Below are positions 6,927-16,013 of a DNA stretch of 64,000 nt, one piece after another (position 1 is the first letter of the stretch; each line of letters starts with the position of its first letter). The stretch covers positions 496,001 through 560,000 of the forward strand of contig NZ_CP159808.1 in the NCBI RefSeq assembly GCF_047717795.1, written 5' to 3'. Under the pieces are notes generated by a model. It was given only the letters and a program-made list of their open reading frames with translations. It was not told the origin of the DNA and made no database searches. Origin of the DNA: Marisalimonas sp016777705. GTDB taxonomy: Bacteria > Pseudomonadota > Alphaproteobacteria > Puniceispirillales > Marisalimonadaceae. The position numbers were made by a program, and so were the translations under genes.

Positions 6927-7021
6927 TTAAATTCCTCCTTTTAGCTATGCTATCAATCATATACTTAAATCAATAAAGAGGTCAAATAATTATATAAGTA
7001 TTTAAATATTTTAGATGAAAG

Positions 7022-7633
7022 TTAACAATATTCATACATGACGTGAGATCTGTCAGATGTATGTTGTCTGACTTCTGAGCTCCAACGTCCTTCTTCAACC
7101 GCTAGAGACCATTCTTTGCTTTGCACAACATCTGGGCTATCTATTTCGTACATAGCTATAAATTTTTGTGCTGGAGCATTCATTGATTTTGTCTCGCCAC
7201 CGATTGAAAAATTAAAGGATGTTCCTTTACCTCTTGTTACCTTGTTCACACCAGGTACTTTTAAAAGATAGGGAATATGTTCTTCATCGTAAATCTCATT
7301 GAATAAATTTTCATACTCTTTTTTAACATTCATAGAAACTACAAAAATATATTTTGAATTTGCCACAATACCCTCCCTAACTCTCTTTTTGTAAGATTTT
7401 ATTAGAAATTGTTTTTCTCTTTTATTCAACTTTTTAATTTCTAATTCTCTTTTGGTTGCATTACTTCTATTTAGAGAAAGCTCTTTATAGACTAGTTTAA
7501 GTGGTAAACGCCCACGTAAATATTTAGAGCCATGTCCTGAGGTATGTTGTTCTATTCTTTTATCTAAGTTTTTTGTGATTCCAGTATAGAGTGATTGGTC
7601 TTTACATTTTAAAATATAAATTATCCAATTCAT
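7022..7633 (-). CDS. GIY-YIG (YhbQ-like) domain fused to an alpha-beta-barrel domain
   Basis: Residues 1-88 are a complete UPF0213/YhbQ-type GIY-YIG domain (IYILKCKDQSLYTGITKNLD, then R26, H30, and LKLVYKE). Residues 90-203 are a second domain, starting VANSKYIFVVSMNVKKEYEN, with the look of a dimeric alpha-beta-barrel (EthD/ABM-like) protein and a C-terminal HVMYEYC. The two are in one open frame with no stop between them. However, AGGGAGGG (complement of 7371-7378) lies four bases before an in-frame GTG at 7366-7364. A separate 114-residue product is therefore likely, alone or in addition to the fusion. YhbQ-type proteins are small presumed nucleases. It follows the ABC ATPase by 12 bases. 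Confidence 0.75.
   Translation of the reverse strand: MNWIIYILKCKDQSLYTGITKNLDKRIEQHTSGHGSKYLRGRLPLKLVYKELSLNRSNATKRELEIKKLNKREKQFLIKSYKKRVREGIVANSKYIFVVSMNVKKEYENLFNEIYDEEHIPYLLKVPGVNKVTRGKGTSFNFSIGGETKSMNAPAQKFIAMYEIDSPDVVQSKEWSLAVEEGRWSSEVRQHTSDRSHVMYEYC
7364..7378 (-). promoter_or_regulatory. Internal ribosome binding site and GTG start within the GIY-YIG fusion
   Basis: On the minus strand the sequence reads AGGGAGGG, TATT, GTG. The purine run would pair strongly with the 16S 3' end and is the best ribosome site in this part of the window. The GTG is codon 90 of the longer ORF and begins the second domain exactly at its first predicted strand. This is the pattern expected where two overlapping or coupled genes have lost the stop between them. 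Confidence 0.6.
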
Positions 7634-7645
7634 TTCTATTCTGCT

Positions 7646-8602
7646 CTATTTATTGTTTGTCATATTTATAAATACATCTTCTAGGCTTACATCTTTTGTT
7701 GATAAATCTAGAATATCTAAGCTTGAGTTATATAACGTTTTAATAATATTTTTCATAGAGGTTTCGCTAGGCTTAAAAATGATCTCCAAAGTATCAGAAA
7801 CAATTTTAACGGTACCAATTTTTTTAAGACTAATTTTATCTTTATCAGAAATCTTTTTCTTTTTAAGTTTAATATAAATTATTTTTTCATTAAACTTTGT
7901 TAGTAATGATTGTTTATTTTCGTTAGCAATTATTTTTCCTTTGTTAATTATTGCTATATCGTCACACAAATACTCAGCTTCTTCTAAGTAATGAGTTGTC
8001 AAAATTATTGTAACACCTAGCTTATTTAAGTCTTTAAAATGCTGCCATAATTTTTGCCTCAATTCCACATCAACACCAGCTGTGGGTTCATCAAGTATTA
8101 AGATAGGAGGGGAGTGAACCATTGCTTTTGCGACCAATAATCTTCTTCTCATTCCTCCAGATAATTTTCTACTATATGACTTAGCTTTATCACTTAAATC
8201 CATTAATTTTAGTAATTCTTTTGTCTTACGAAAAGCTTTAGGAACATTAAACATTCCTGAATGTAAGTCTAACAACTCATCAGGAGTAAAAAAAGCGTCT
8301 ATATTTAATTCTTGTGGCACTACACCAACAGCTAATTTTGATTGTTTTCTCTCTTCTTCTATATCCATACCCCAAACAGACACATACCCAGAGCTTTTTA
8401 ATACAATTCCTGATATTATATTTATTAATGTTGATTTACCAGCCCCGTTTGGTCCTAACAAACCAAACATAGATCCTGCTTTGACGTTTAATGACACATC
8501 ATCTAATGCATAATGCTCATTTTCCCCTTGGTAAATTTTAGTAAGATTTTTTATTTCAAGGGCTAGCTTGTTTTTAGGTATTTGCCAATTTTCTGTTTTC
8601 AT
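7646..8602 (-). CDS. ABC-2 type exporter ATP-binding protein (orphan)
   Basis: The 318-residue protein is an ABC ATPase of the multidrug/polysaccharide ABC-2 group. Walker A is GPNGAGKST (about residue 54), the Q-loop lies near VGVVPQELNI, the signature is LSGGMRRRLL (about 147), Walker B is ILILDEPTAGVD, and the switch histidine is in TTHYLEEAEYL. A regulatory C-terminal segment of about 90 residues follows, as in CcmA/YadG-like proteins. The ATPase energises export of an unknown substrate together with a membrane partner. No permease gene is next to it: downstream is the GIY-YIG gene and upstream is divergent polA. The partner must be elsewhere. Confidence 0.85.
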   Translation of the reverse strand: MKTENWQIPKNKLALEIKNLTKIYQGENEHYALDDVSLNVKAGSMFGLLGPNGAGKSTLINIISGIVLKSSGYVSVWGMDIEEERKQSKLAVGVVPQELNIDAFFTPDELLDLHSGMFNVPKAFRKTKELLKLMDLSDKAKSYSRKLSGGMRRRLLVAKAMVHSPPILILDEPTAGVDVELRQKLWQHFKDLNKLGVTIILTTHYLEEAEYLCDDIAIINKGKIIANENKQSLLTKFNEKIIYIKLKKKKISDKDKISLKKIGTVKIVSDTLEIIFKPSETSMKNIIKTLYNSSLDILDLSTKDVSLEDVFINMTNNK

Positions 8603-8673
8603 TCTAATTCTTTCTAATCAGATCATCTATGTTTTTATCTGTCTTAATGAAGTATAAAATTTATTATGAATTA

Positions 8674-8701
8674 ATGACAATTATATTTAATTATCTATAA
8701 T
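8674..8701 (+). promoter_or_regulatory. Possible sigma-70 promoter for polA
   Basis: ATGACA (8674-8679), a 16-base spacer and TATAAT (8696-8701) lie about 90 bases before the polA start, in the spacer that also separates the divergent ABC gene. In DNA this AT-rich such matches arise by chance, so only the position and the perfect -10 support it. Confidence 0.35.
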
Positions 8702-8790
8702 ATGATCTCTAATATTTATCATAAATTAATTTTTAAATCACAGCTTTATAAATATTCTGATTTAAGCTTAATAAATTAAAACGAGTAGAT

Positions 8791-11640
8791 ATGAATAATG
8801 AGATGCAACAAAATACTAGGCCAGATCTAAAATTTAATGACCCTAATAATATACTTTTGATTGATGGGTCAGGGTATATTTTTCGTGCATTTTATGGATT
8901 ACCCCCTATGACTAATAAAAATGGGGTCCCAGTTAATGCCGTATTTGGTTTTACCAAAATGCTCATAAAGCTTATTGATGATTTAAAGCCTCATTATGCA
9001 GCTGTTATTTTTGATGTATCAAGAAAAACCTTTAGAAACGATCTTTTTGAATTTTATAAGGCTAATAGATCAGAGCCCCCTGAGGACTTAATACCTCAAT
9101 TTTCTCTGATAAGGGAAGCTACAGAAGCAATTGGATTACCCGTTGTTGAAATGGAAGGTTTTGAAGCAGATGATTTAATCGCAACTTATGCTAATATAGC
9201 TTTAAAATTAACAAAGAAGGCAATTGTTGTTTCTAGTGATAAAGATTTGATGCAACTTGTAGATCACAATACTCTGTTATTTGACCCCATGAAACAATTG
9301 TGGGTTGATGATGTTAAGGTTTATGAAAAATTTGGTGTACCACCTAAAAAAGTTATAGATGTTCAATCTCTTGCTGGTGATAGCAGTGACAATATTCCAG
9401 GTGTACCTGGTATTGGTATAAAAACAGCGGCTGAACTGATTAACGAATATGGAAGTTTGGATGAACTACTATTAAGAGCGGCAGAAATTAAACAAAATAA
9501 AAGAAGAGAAAATCTTATTGAATATGCTGATCAAGCAAGACTGTCACGTTCTCTTGTTACTCTTGAAAAAAACGTACCAATTATTTCAGAAATTGAAGAT
9601 TTTAAAATTAATCCAGTTCTTGATTTAAATAAGTTAGTTCCTTTTCTAGAGACACATAACTTTAAAAGTTTAATAAACAAATTTAAAAATAATGATAGTA
9701 ATGAGTTAATAGCTAGTAAATCTAATTCAACAGATTTTATAAAAAATGATATTATAGAATTCAAGGGCTCTTCAGATAAATATGAACTCATTAATAAAGC
9801 AACTTCATTAAAAGAATTTATTAGTAATTGTTATGGTCAATCAATAATATCAGTAGATTGTGAAACAAACTCCTTAGATGCTAAAACTGCTTTATTGATT
9901 GGTATTTCAATGTCCTATAGTGAAGGTAAAGCTTGTTACATTCCGTTGAGGCACGGTCTTGATTTAGATAATGATCAATCAGACTTTATCTTAGATAATA
10001 AAACATCTTTTTCTCAACTGCCTTTTCTAGAAGCAATAAGTTTAATTAGACCAATTTTAGAAGATAAATCTATTTTAAAAGTTGGCCATAATATTAAATA
10101 CGATGCATTGGTAATGAAACAAAATCATAATGGCAATATTCTTCTTCATCCAATTGGCGATACTATGTGTTTATCTTATGTGGTTGATCCTGGAAAAGTT
10201 GATAATCATAAACTAGATAGCTTAGCAATGCGTGAGTTGAACCACACAACAATAAAATATGAGGATTTATGCGGGAAAGGTAAAAATAAAATTTCTTTTA
10301 ATCAGTTGTCTCCCTCAGAAGCTCTTAATTATGCATCTGAAGACGCCGACGTAACCCTAGCTATTTATAAGAAGCTCCTTCCAAGATTAATAAATGATAA
10401 AAAATATACTGTTTATAAAAGATTAGAAAACCCATTGATAAATGTTTTAATGAAAATGGAAGATGAGGGCATTATTGTAAACCCAGTTAAACTAAAAGAA
10501 ATTTCAAAAAATTTATCAGTAGAGATAAGCAAACTTGAAGATAAAATTTATAAGATGACAAGTAAAAAATTTAATATTGGATCACCAAAACAGTTAGGTG
10601 AAATTTTATTTGACGAAATGAAAATTGATGGAGGAAAACGTTCAAAAAATGGTTCATGGCAAACAAGTGTAGAAATTTTAGAAAATATGTCTATTTCAGG
10701 CCATGAAATAGCTGATTACATATTAGATTGGAGACATTTTTCAAAACTTAAAAGTACATATTCTGATGCCTTAATTAATCAAATAAACTCAGAAAGTAAA
10801 AGAGTTCATACAAGCTATTCAATGGTTGGAGCAAGTACTGGCAGGTTGTCTTCTTCAAATCCTAATCTACAAAATATTCCAATTAGAACAAAAGAAGGAA
10901 GATTAATTAGAACTGCTTTTGAAGCAAAAGAAGGTTTCAAATTAGTTTCTATGGACTATTCACAAATAGAATTAAGATTGATTGCACACATAGCAGATGA
11001 AAATAAAATGATAGAAGCTTTTAATAACGAATTAGATATTCATGCAGATACTGCTTCAAAAGTTTTTGGAATTCCAATTGCTAATATGACAACAGATATA
11101 AGAAGAAAAGCTAAAGCAATTAACTTTGGGATAATATATGGTATCTCATCATATGGATTAGCAAAGCAGTTAAAATGTTCACCAAGTGAAGCTAAGTCTT
11201 TTATAAATTCTTACTTTGATAGGTTTCCTAAAATAAAAGATTACATGGAAGAAACTAAAAATAGCCTTTATAATGATGGTTATGTTGAAACTTTGTTTAG
11301 CAGACGAATTTATATCAATGGTGGAGACTCAAAAAACCAAAATATAAGAGGTTTTGCAGAGAGACAAGCAATTAATGCACCTATTCAAGGAACAGCAGCA
11401 GATATAATAAAAAATGCAATGATACAAATTGATAAAAATTTACTAAATTATAACGAAGATGTCTCTATGCTTATGCAAGTTCATGACGAGTTAGTGTTTG
11501 AAATTAAAAATGAAAAAATTCATAATATTGAAAATATTATTGTGCCAATTATGGAAAATGCAAATTTACCAATGGTGCCTTTGAATGTGAAATTAAAAGT
11601 TGATACTGGATACGGTAATAATTGGGCAGAAGCGCATTGA
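8791..11640 (+). CDS. polA: DNA polymerase I
   Basis: The 949-residue protein has all three domains. The 5'-nuclease (about 20-300) carries LLIDGSGYIFRAFYG and a helix-hairpin-helix near GDSSDNIPGVPGIGIKTAAEL (in part). The 3'-5' exonuclease (about 345-540) has D356 and E358, VGHNIKYDAL and YASEDADVT, so proofreading residues look intact. The polymerase (about 560-949) has motif A DYSQIELR (722), motif B RRKAKAINFGIIYG (771) and motif C QVHDELVFE (about 897). It fills Okazaki gaps, removes RNA primers and completes excision repair. It is a single-gene unit, divergent from the ABC ATPase. The ribosome site is weak. Length and motifs are standard. Confidence 0.97.
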   Translation: MNNEMQQNTRPDLKFNDPNNILLIDGSGYIFRAFYGLPPMTNKNGVPVNAVFGFTKMLIKLIDDLKPHYAAVIFDVSRKTFRNDLFEFYKANRSEPPEDLIPQFSLIREATEAIGLPVVEMEGFEADDLIATYANIALKLTKKAIVVSSDKDLMQLVDHNTLLFDPMKQLWVDDVKVYEKFGVPPKKVIDVQSLAGDSSDNIPGVPGIGIKTAAELINEYGSLDELLLRAAEIKQNKRRENLIEYADQARLSRSLVTLEKNVPIISEIEDFKINPVLDLNKLVPFLETHNFKSLINKFKNNDSNELIASKSNSTDFIKNDIIEFKGSSDKYELINKATSLKEFISNCYGQSIISVDCETNSLDAKTALLIGISMSYSEGKACYIPLRHGLDLDNDQSDFILDNKTSFSQLPFLEAISLIRPILEDKSILKVGHNIKYDALVMKQNHNGNILLHPIGDTMCLSYVVDPGKVDNHKLDSLAMRELNHTTIKYEDLCGKGKNKISFNQLSPSEALNYASEDADVTLAIYKKLLPRLINDKKYTVYKRLENPLINVLMKMEDEGIIVNPVKLKEISKNLSVEISKLEDKIYKMTSKKFNIGSPKQLGEILFDEMKIDGGKRSKNGSWQTSVEILENMSISGHEIADYILDWRHFSKLKSTYSDALINQINSESKRVHTSYSMVGASTGRLSSSNPNLQNIPIRTKEGRLIRTAFEAKEGFKLVSMDYSQIELRLIAHIADENKMIEAFNNELDIHADTASKVFGIPIANMTTDIRRKAKAINFGIIYGISSYGLAKQLKCSPSEAKSFINSYFDRFPKIKDYMEETKNSLYNDGYVETLFSRRIYINGGDSKNQNIRGFAERQAINAPIQGTAADIIKNAMIQIDKNLLNYNEDVSMLMQVHDELVFEIKNEKIHNIENIIVPIMENANLPMVPLNVKLKVDTGYGNNWAEAH

Positions 11641-11742
11641 TTTTAGTTTTATCATAAATTAACAAAATTTAACCTTGAATAAACCTTAATTTTACACTCA
11701 TATCATACTATTTAAGAATATTTTCAAATTAATAGGTGATTA

Positions 11743-12432
11743 ATGAGTGAAAAAATTATTCTCGTAGACGATGATAGTAATATCTTAACTTCTGTTTCTC
11801 TGGCGTTAAAATCCGAAGGGTGGTCAGTAGAAACATATAATGATGGAGAGCAGGGACTTATTGCACTTCAAAGAAATAATCCTGATATCGCGATCCTAGA
11901 CATTAAAATGCCTAAATTAGACGGGATGGAAGTTTTAAAAAAACTTAGAATTTCTAGCAATATACCTGTAATTTTTTTAACTAGTAAAGATGACGAAATA
12001 GACGAGGCTTTAGGGCTTAGGATGGGTGCTGATGATTATATTACAAAACCATTTTCTCAAAAATTACTTGTTGAAAGAATTAGAGCAGTTTTGAGAAGAA
12101 GTTCTTTAAAAAACTCAGACGTATCTGATAAAGTTATACAAAGAAATAATCTATATCTTGATCCAGATAGGCATCTTTGTAAATGGAAGGATCTAGAGGT
12201 TAAGCTTACGGTTACGGAATTTTTAATATTAAATTCATTAGCCTTCAGGCCAGGACTAGTTAAAAGTAGAGATCAACTTATAGATACTGCTTATGGAGAA
12301 ACTATATATGTAGATGATAGGACTATTGATAGCCATATAAAGAGAATGAGAAGGAAATTTAGATTTTTTGATAAAACTTTTGACCATATTGAAACCTTAT
12401 ATGGAGTTGGGTATAGATATAAAGATGAATAG
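11743..12432 (+). CDS. chvI: ChvI-type response regulator (OmpR family)
   Basis: A receiver domain (residues 1-118) with acidic pocket D10-D11, phospho-acceptor D53 in AILDIKMPKLDG and conserved T/K in FLTSK is followed by an OmpR/PhoB winged-helix domain (about 130-229; VDDRTIDSHIKRMRRKF, then GVGYRYKDE). In alphaproteobacteria this regulator, with ChvG, controls envelope, exopolysaccharide and acid-stress genes. An AGGTGA ribosome site precedes the ATG. It is two bases before the chvG start, indicating translational coupling. In rhizobia the same cluster continues to hprK, ptsIIA, ptsH and ahcY; here only ahcY remains. The symbol is based on family plus order. Confidence 0.88.
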   Translation: MSEKIILVDDDSNILTSVSLALKSEGWSVETYNDGEQGLIALQRNNPDIAILDIKMPKLDGMEVLKKLRISSNIPVIFLTSKDDEIDEALGLRMGADDYITKPFSQKLLVERIRAVLRRSSLKNSDVSDKVIQRNNLYLDPDRHLCKWKDLEVKLTVTEFLILNSLAFRPGLVKSRDQLIDTAYGETIYVDDRTIDSHIKRMRRKFRFFDKTFDHIETLYGVGYRYKDE

Positions 12433-12434
12433 AA

Positions 12435-14036
12435 TTGGCTAAAATTATAAAAATTTTAAAAAAGATATATTTGCCCTTAAAGACCAGAATTTTAGTAATA
12501 ATTTTATTACCAGTCTTATTGTATCCAATAATTATTATTTATTTCAATAAATATCAGGATATTTTAATTAGATCTGAATTTGCAGCTATTGAACGACAAG
12601 GTTTAACCTTAACCAAAGCTCTTGCTTTAGCAGAAAATCAATATGGCTTAATTCAAAGAAATCAAGTTTCTAGCCCTGCATTACAAAGTTTAATTCCTAA
12701 GGTTAAGTATGGTTCAAATATAAGGGCTATGCTTTTTGATATGCATGGAAACCTAATTGCAGACACAAAGGCTAGTATGAAATATAGTCCTTTTGTTAAA
12801 GTAAGTCCGTTGCCTTCAGTCAAAAATAATTCGCCACTCGAAACATATTTAACAAGTTTTGTTTCTTTATTTTCAAATTTAATTTCAAAACCATTAAATC
12901 TGCCTTTATATAAAGATAATATAAGATTTACGCTTGATAATTTTCCAGAAATAATAATCGCACTAAAGGGTAATATTACTAAAGTGTCAAGACAAGATGC
13001 TAATGGTAAACTTTTTCTATCTGTTGCACTGCCGATCAAAAATATCCGCATGGTAAGGGGCGCTGTACTTCTTTCAGTGTCAGGTGAGAAAATTGAACAA
13101 GAATTAATTGATTTAGAGACAGAACTTTTTAAAGCATTTGGATTAATTTTACTAGCCACGTTCAGCTTAGCTTTTTATTTTGGGAGATCTATTACTAATC
13201 CAATAATTAAATTAGCAAAAGAAGCAGACAAAATCTCTGAAGATAAAATGCAGAAAACTGTAAATTTAACGGAACTAAAATCTAGAAAAGATGAGATAGG
13301 GAATTTAGCAAAATCTTTCTACCAAATGACAAGAGAGCTACAAAGTCGGATAGATCATATTGCAGAATTTGCAGCTGATGTTGCTCATGAATTAAAAAAC
13401 CCTATTTCGTCTATAAGATCTGCATCAGAAACCATTGGTAAGATTAAAAATATTAAAGAACAAACACAGCTTATAAAAGTTATACAAAATGATGTAGCAA
13501 GGGTTGATAGATTAATAAATGATATATCTGCAGCTTCTAGACTTGATGCTGAGCTATCTAGAATTGAAATGACTAAAATTGATATTACGGATTTGTTAAG
13601 CACTTTGATTGATATAAGATCTTCAACAATAAATTGTAATATTAATTTTTCTAAAGAAGTTGATAAATCTTATATTTGGGGAAATGAAAATAGAGTTGCA
13701 CAAGTTTTTGATAATTTAATTCAAAATGCTGCCTCTTTCTCAACAAAAAACTGTACCATAGATATTAGGTTAGAGAAAAAATTAGATAAAATAATTATTT
13801 TAGTAGAGGATAATGGCCCAGGTTTTTCTGAGATTGGTATTAATAAAATATTTGATAGATTTTATACTGAAAGACCTAAAGCTGAGAAGTTTGGTAATCA
13901 CTCTGGATTAGGCTTGTCAATTTCAAAGCAAATTATAGAAGCTCATGGCGCTACTATAAAAGTGTTCAACAGATTAGACAAAAATCAAAAATGTATTGGA
14001 GCTACTGTAAGGACTGTATTTAATGCATTAAACTAA
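12435..14036 (+). CDS. chvG: ChvG-type sensor histidine kinase
   Basis: The 533-residue membrane kinase has an N-terminal span (about 18-38), a periplasmic sensor of about 190 residues, a second span (about 232-252) and a HAMP segment. The dimerisation helix follows with H318 in FAADVAHELKNPISSIRS. The ATPase domain has N-box NRVAQVFDNLIQNAA, G1 VEDNGPGFSE and G2 SGLGLSISKQI. ChvG senses acid or envelope conditions and phosphorylates ChvI. The start is the TTG at 12435, two bases after chvI, since no in-frame ATG or GTG fits before the first membrane span. The TTG start and coupling suggest low, co-regulated expression. Confidence 0.88.
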   Translation: MAKIIKILKKIYLPLKTRILVIILLPVLLYPIIIIYFNKYQDILIRSEFAAIERQGLTLTKALALAENQYGLIQRNQVSSPALQSLIPKVKYGSNIRAMLFDMHGNLIADTKASMKYSPFVKVSPLPSVKNNSPLETYLTSFVSLFSNLISKPLNLPLYKDNIRFTLDNFPEIIIALKGNITKVSRQDANGKLFLSVALPIKNIRMVRGAVLLSVSGEKIEQELIDLETELFKAFGLILLATFSLAFYFGRSITNPIIKLAKEADKISEDKMQKTVNLTELKSRKDEIGNLAKSFYQMTRELQSRIDHIAEFAADVAHELKNPISSIRSASETIGKIKNIKEQTQLIKVIQNDVARVDRLINDISAASRLDAELSRIEMTKIDITDLLSTLIDIRSSTINCNINFSKEVDKSYIWGNENRVAQVFDNLIQNAASFSTKNCTIDIRLEKKLDKIIILVEDNGPGFSEIGINKIFDRFYTERPKAEKFGNHSGLGLSISKQIIEAHGATIKVFNRLDKNQKCIGATVRTVFNALN

Positions 14037-14115
14037 ATATTTAAAACTATCATTTCATAGTTTGCAGTAAAAAAAATTAAATGTTATAAAACCACAATAA
14101 TTTTAAAGGATAAAC

Positions 14116-15507
14116 ATGACAGATTACTCAATCACAGATATAAGTCTCGCAGAATGGGGAAGTAAAGAAATCTCAATAGCTGAAACAGAAATGCCTGGAC
14201 TTACTGCCTGCAGGGAACTATTCGGAAAAGATCAACCATTAAAAGGAACTAGGATTGCAGGTTGCTTACACATGACAATCCAAACAGCAGTTTTAATTGA
14301 AACTTTGATTGCTCTTGGAGCTAGTGTCAGATGGGCTAGTTGCAATATTTTTTCAACACAAGATCATGCTGCAGCTGCGATAGCTAAACAAAATATTCCA
14401 GTTTTTGCTAAAAAAGGTGAAACACTAAAAGAATATTGGCAATATGTTGATCAAATTTTCACTTGGTCTGATGGATCAGTGGCTAACATGATCCTTGACG
14501 ATGGTGGAGATGCTACTCTTTATATTATATTAGGAGCAAAAGCTGAGAATGGAGAGAAAATTCTTGCTTCTCCAGCAAATGAGGAGGAAGAGGCTTTAAA
14601 GGCTCAAATTCTCTTTAGATTGGATAGTTCACCTGGTTGGTTTACAAAGGTAAGGGATAGCATAAAAGGGGTAACGGAAGAAACTACTACTGGTGTTCTA
14701 AGATTGTACCAGATGGCAGAAAAAGGTGACCTCCCATTTCCCGCCATCAACGTAAATGATTCAGTTACAAAATCTAAATTTGATAATCTGTATGGCTGCA
14801 GAGAATCTTTGGTTGACGGTATCCGAAGAGCTACTGACGTAATGTTGTCGGGTAAAGTAGCCGTTGTCGCCGGTTTTGGTGATGTTGGTAAGGGATCAGC
14901 TGCTTCACTTCGACAAGGCGGCGCAAGAGTTATAGTAACTGAAGTCGATCCTATATGTGCATTACAAGCTGCAATGGAAGGATACGAAGTTTGTTCCATG
15001 GAAGAAGCCTGTCCTAGGGGTGATATATTCGTTACTGCAACAGGTAATAAAGATGTGATAACAGTTGATCACATGAGGGATATGAAAGATAGAGCAATAG
15101 TGTGTAACATCGGACACTTTGACTCAGAAATTCAAGTTGAGTCTTTACAAAACATGAAATGGTCTGAAGTCAAGCCACAAGTTGATGAAGTTGAATTCCA
15201 AGATGGAAAAAGGTTAATCGTTTTAGCTAAAGGCAGGCTCGTTAATTTAGGTTGTGCTACAGGTCATCCTAGTTTTGTTATGAGTGCTTCTTTTACAAAT
15301 CAAGTTCTTGCTCAGATTGAAATTTGGGAAAAATTCAATGAATATGATAATAAAGTCTATACTTTACCAAGACATTTAGATGAAAAAGTAGCTAAACTTC
15401 ATCTAGATAAAGTAGGTGCAACATTATCTAAGTTATCAAAAGAACAAGCAGATTATATTGGTGTTCCAGTAAAAGGTCCATTCAAATCTGATAATTATAG
15501 ATATTAA
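14116..15507 (+). CDS. ahcY: Adenosylhomocysteinase
   Basis: The 463-residue enzyme hydrolyses S-adenosylhomocysteine to adenosine and homocysteine, relieving product inhibition of methyltransferases. It has the substrate domain (AGCLHMTIQTAVLIETL, ASCNIFSTQDHAAAAIA), the NAD+ domain with Rossmann motif VVAGFGDVGKGSAASL (about 254-270), catalytic residues in VNDSVTKSKFDNLYGCRESL and the conserved C-terminus KSDNYRY. It follows chvG by 79 bases with AAAGGA upstream of the ATG. In other alphaproteobacteria ahcY closes the chvI-chvG-PTS cluster, so the order is ancestral with the PTS part missing. I saw no recognisable SAH or SAM riboswitch in the 79-base leader. Confidence 0.97.
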   Translation: MTDYSITDISLAEWGSKEISIAETEMPGLTACRELFGKDQPLKGTRIAGCLHMTIQTAVLIETLIALGASVRWASCNIFSTQDHAAAAIAKQNIPVFAKKGETLKEYWQYVDQIFTWSDGSVANMILDDGGDATLYIILGAKAENGEKILASPANEEEEALKAQILFRLDSSPGWFTKVRDSIKGVTEETTTGVLRLYQMAEKGDLPFPAINVNDSVTKSKFDNLYGCRESLVDGIRRATDVMLSGKVAVVAGFGDVGKGSAASLRQGGARVIVTEVDPICALQAAMEGYEVCSMEEACPRGDIFVTATGNKDVITVDHMRDMKDRAIVCNIGHFDSEIQVESLQNMKWSEVKPQVDEVEFQDGKRLIVLAKGRLVNLGCATGHPSFVMSASFTNQVLAQIEIWEKFNEYDNKVYTLPRHLDEKVAKLHLDKVGATLSKLSKEQADYIGVPVKGPFKSDNYRY

Positions 15508-15510
15508 ATT

Positions 15511-16001
15511 ATGAGATCAATATCAGAGTTTGTTGTTAAATCTGAAATTGAAATGAGAAAATTAGGTTATTCATTAACAAACTTATTTCAATCTCAGGAC
15601 TTAATTACTTTTACTGGTGACTTAGGTGTGGGAAAAACTTTTCTTTGTAAGTCTATTATTAATAAACTTACCAGATTTAAAGAAATACCAAGTCCAACTT
15701 TTAATATTGTGAACACTTATTATTTCAATAATGAGATAGAGATATGGCACTGCGATTTTTATAGAATTGACAGTTTTAACGAAGTTGAAGAAATTGGTGT
15801 TTTTGAAGATCTAAAAAAAAAATTATTTTTCTAGAATGGCCAAAATTTACAAAAGAAATTTCACAATTTGATCCGTTAAATATTTCTATCGAAATGGTTA
15901 ATAGCGTAGATAAAAAATTATCTAATTTTAGAAAAATTTCTTTGCATGGGTCTCAGAAATGGTATTCTCGATTTAATAAAAATATAACATTAATAAAGTG
16001 A
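15511..16001 (+). CDS. tsaE: tRNA threonylcarbamoyladenosine ATPase TsaE, interrupted in an A10 tract
   Basis: TsaE is the ATPase that works with TsaB/TsaD in making t6A37 in ANN-reading tRNAs. The first frame (15511-15834) contains the P-loop GDLGVGKTFLCKSI, SPTFNIVNTY and WHCDFYRID, then ends prematurely after DLKKKLFF. From about 15812 another frame carries the expected continuation, IIFLEWPKFTKEI onward, to a TGA at 15999-16001. The break lies in ten consecutive A (15813-15822); one more A would restore about 163 residues. TsaE is generally essential, so sequencing or assembly error, or transcriptional slippage on the A run, is more likely than true loss. The start is three bases after ahcY. 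Confidence 0.85.
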
Positions 16002-16013
16002 GCAACAAGTCCC

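Noticed and set aside
7364..7633. Homing endonuclease (GIY-YIG) or mobile element
   Set aside because: The domain matches the small YhbQ type, with no intron, DNA-binding modules or flanking repeats, so it is a resident gene.
14037..14115. Possible SAM or SAH riboswitch in the ahcY leader
   Set aside because: The 79-base leader has a short hairpin-like segment only. I could not match the conserved core of SAH or the SAM-V type, and it is too short for SAM-I.
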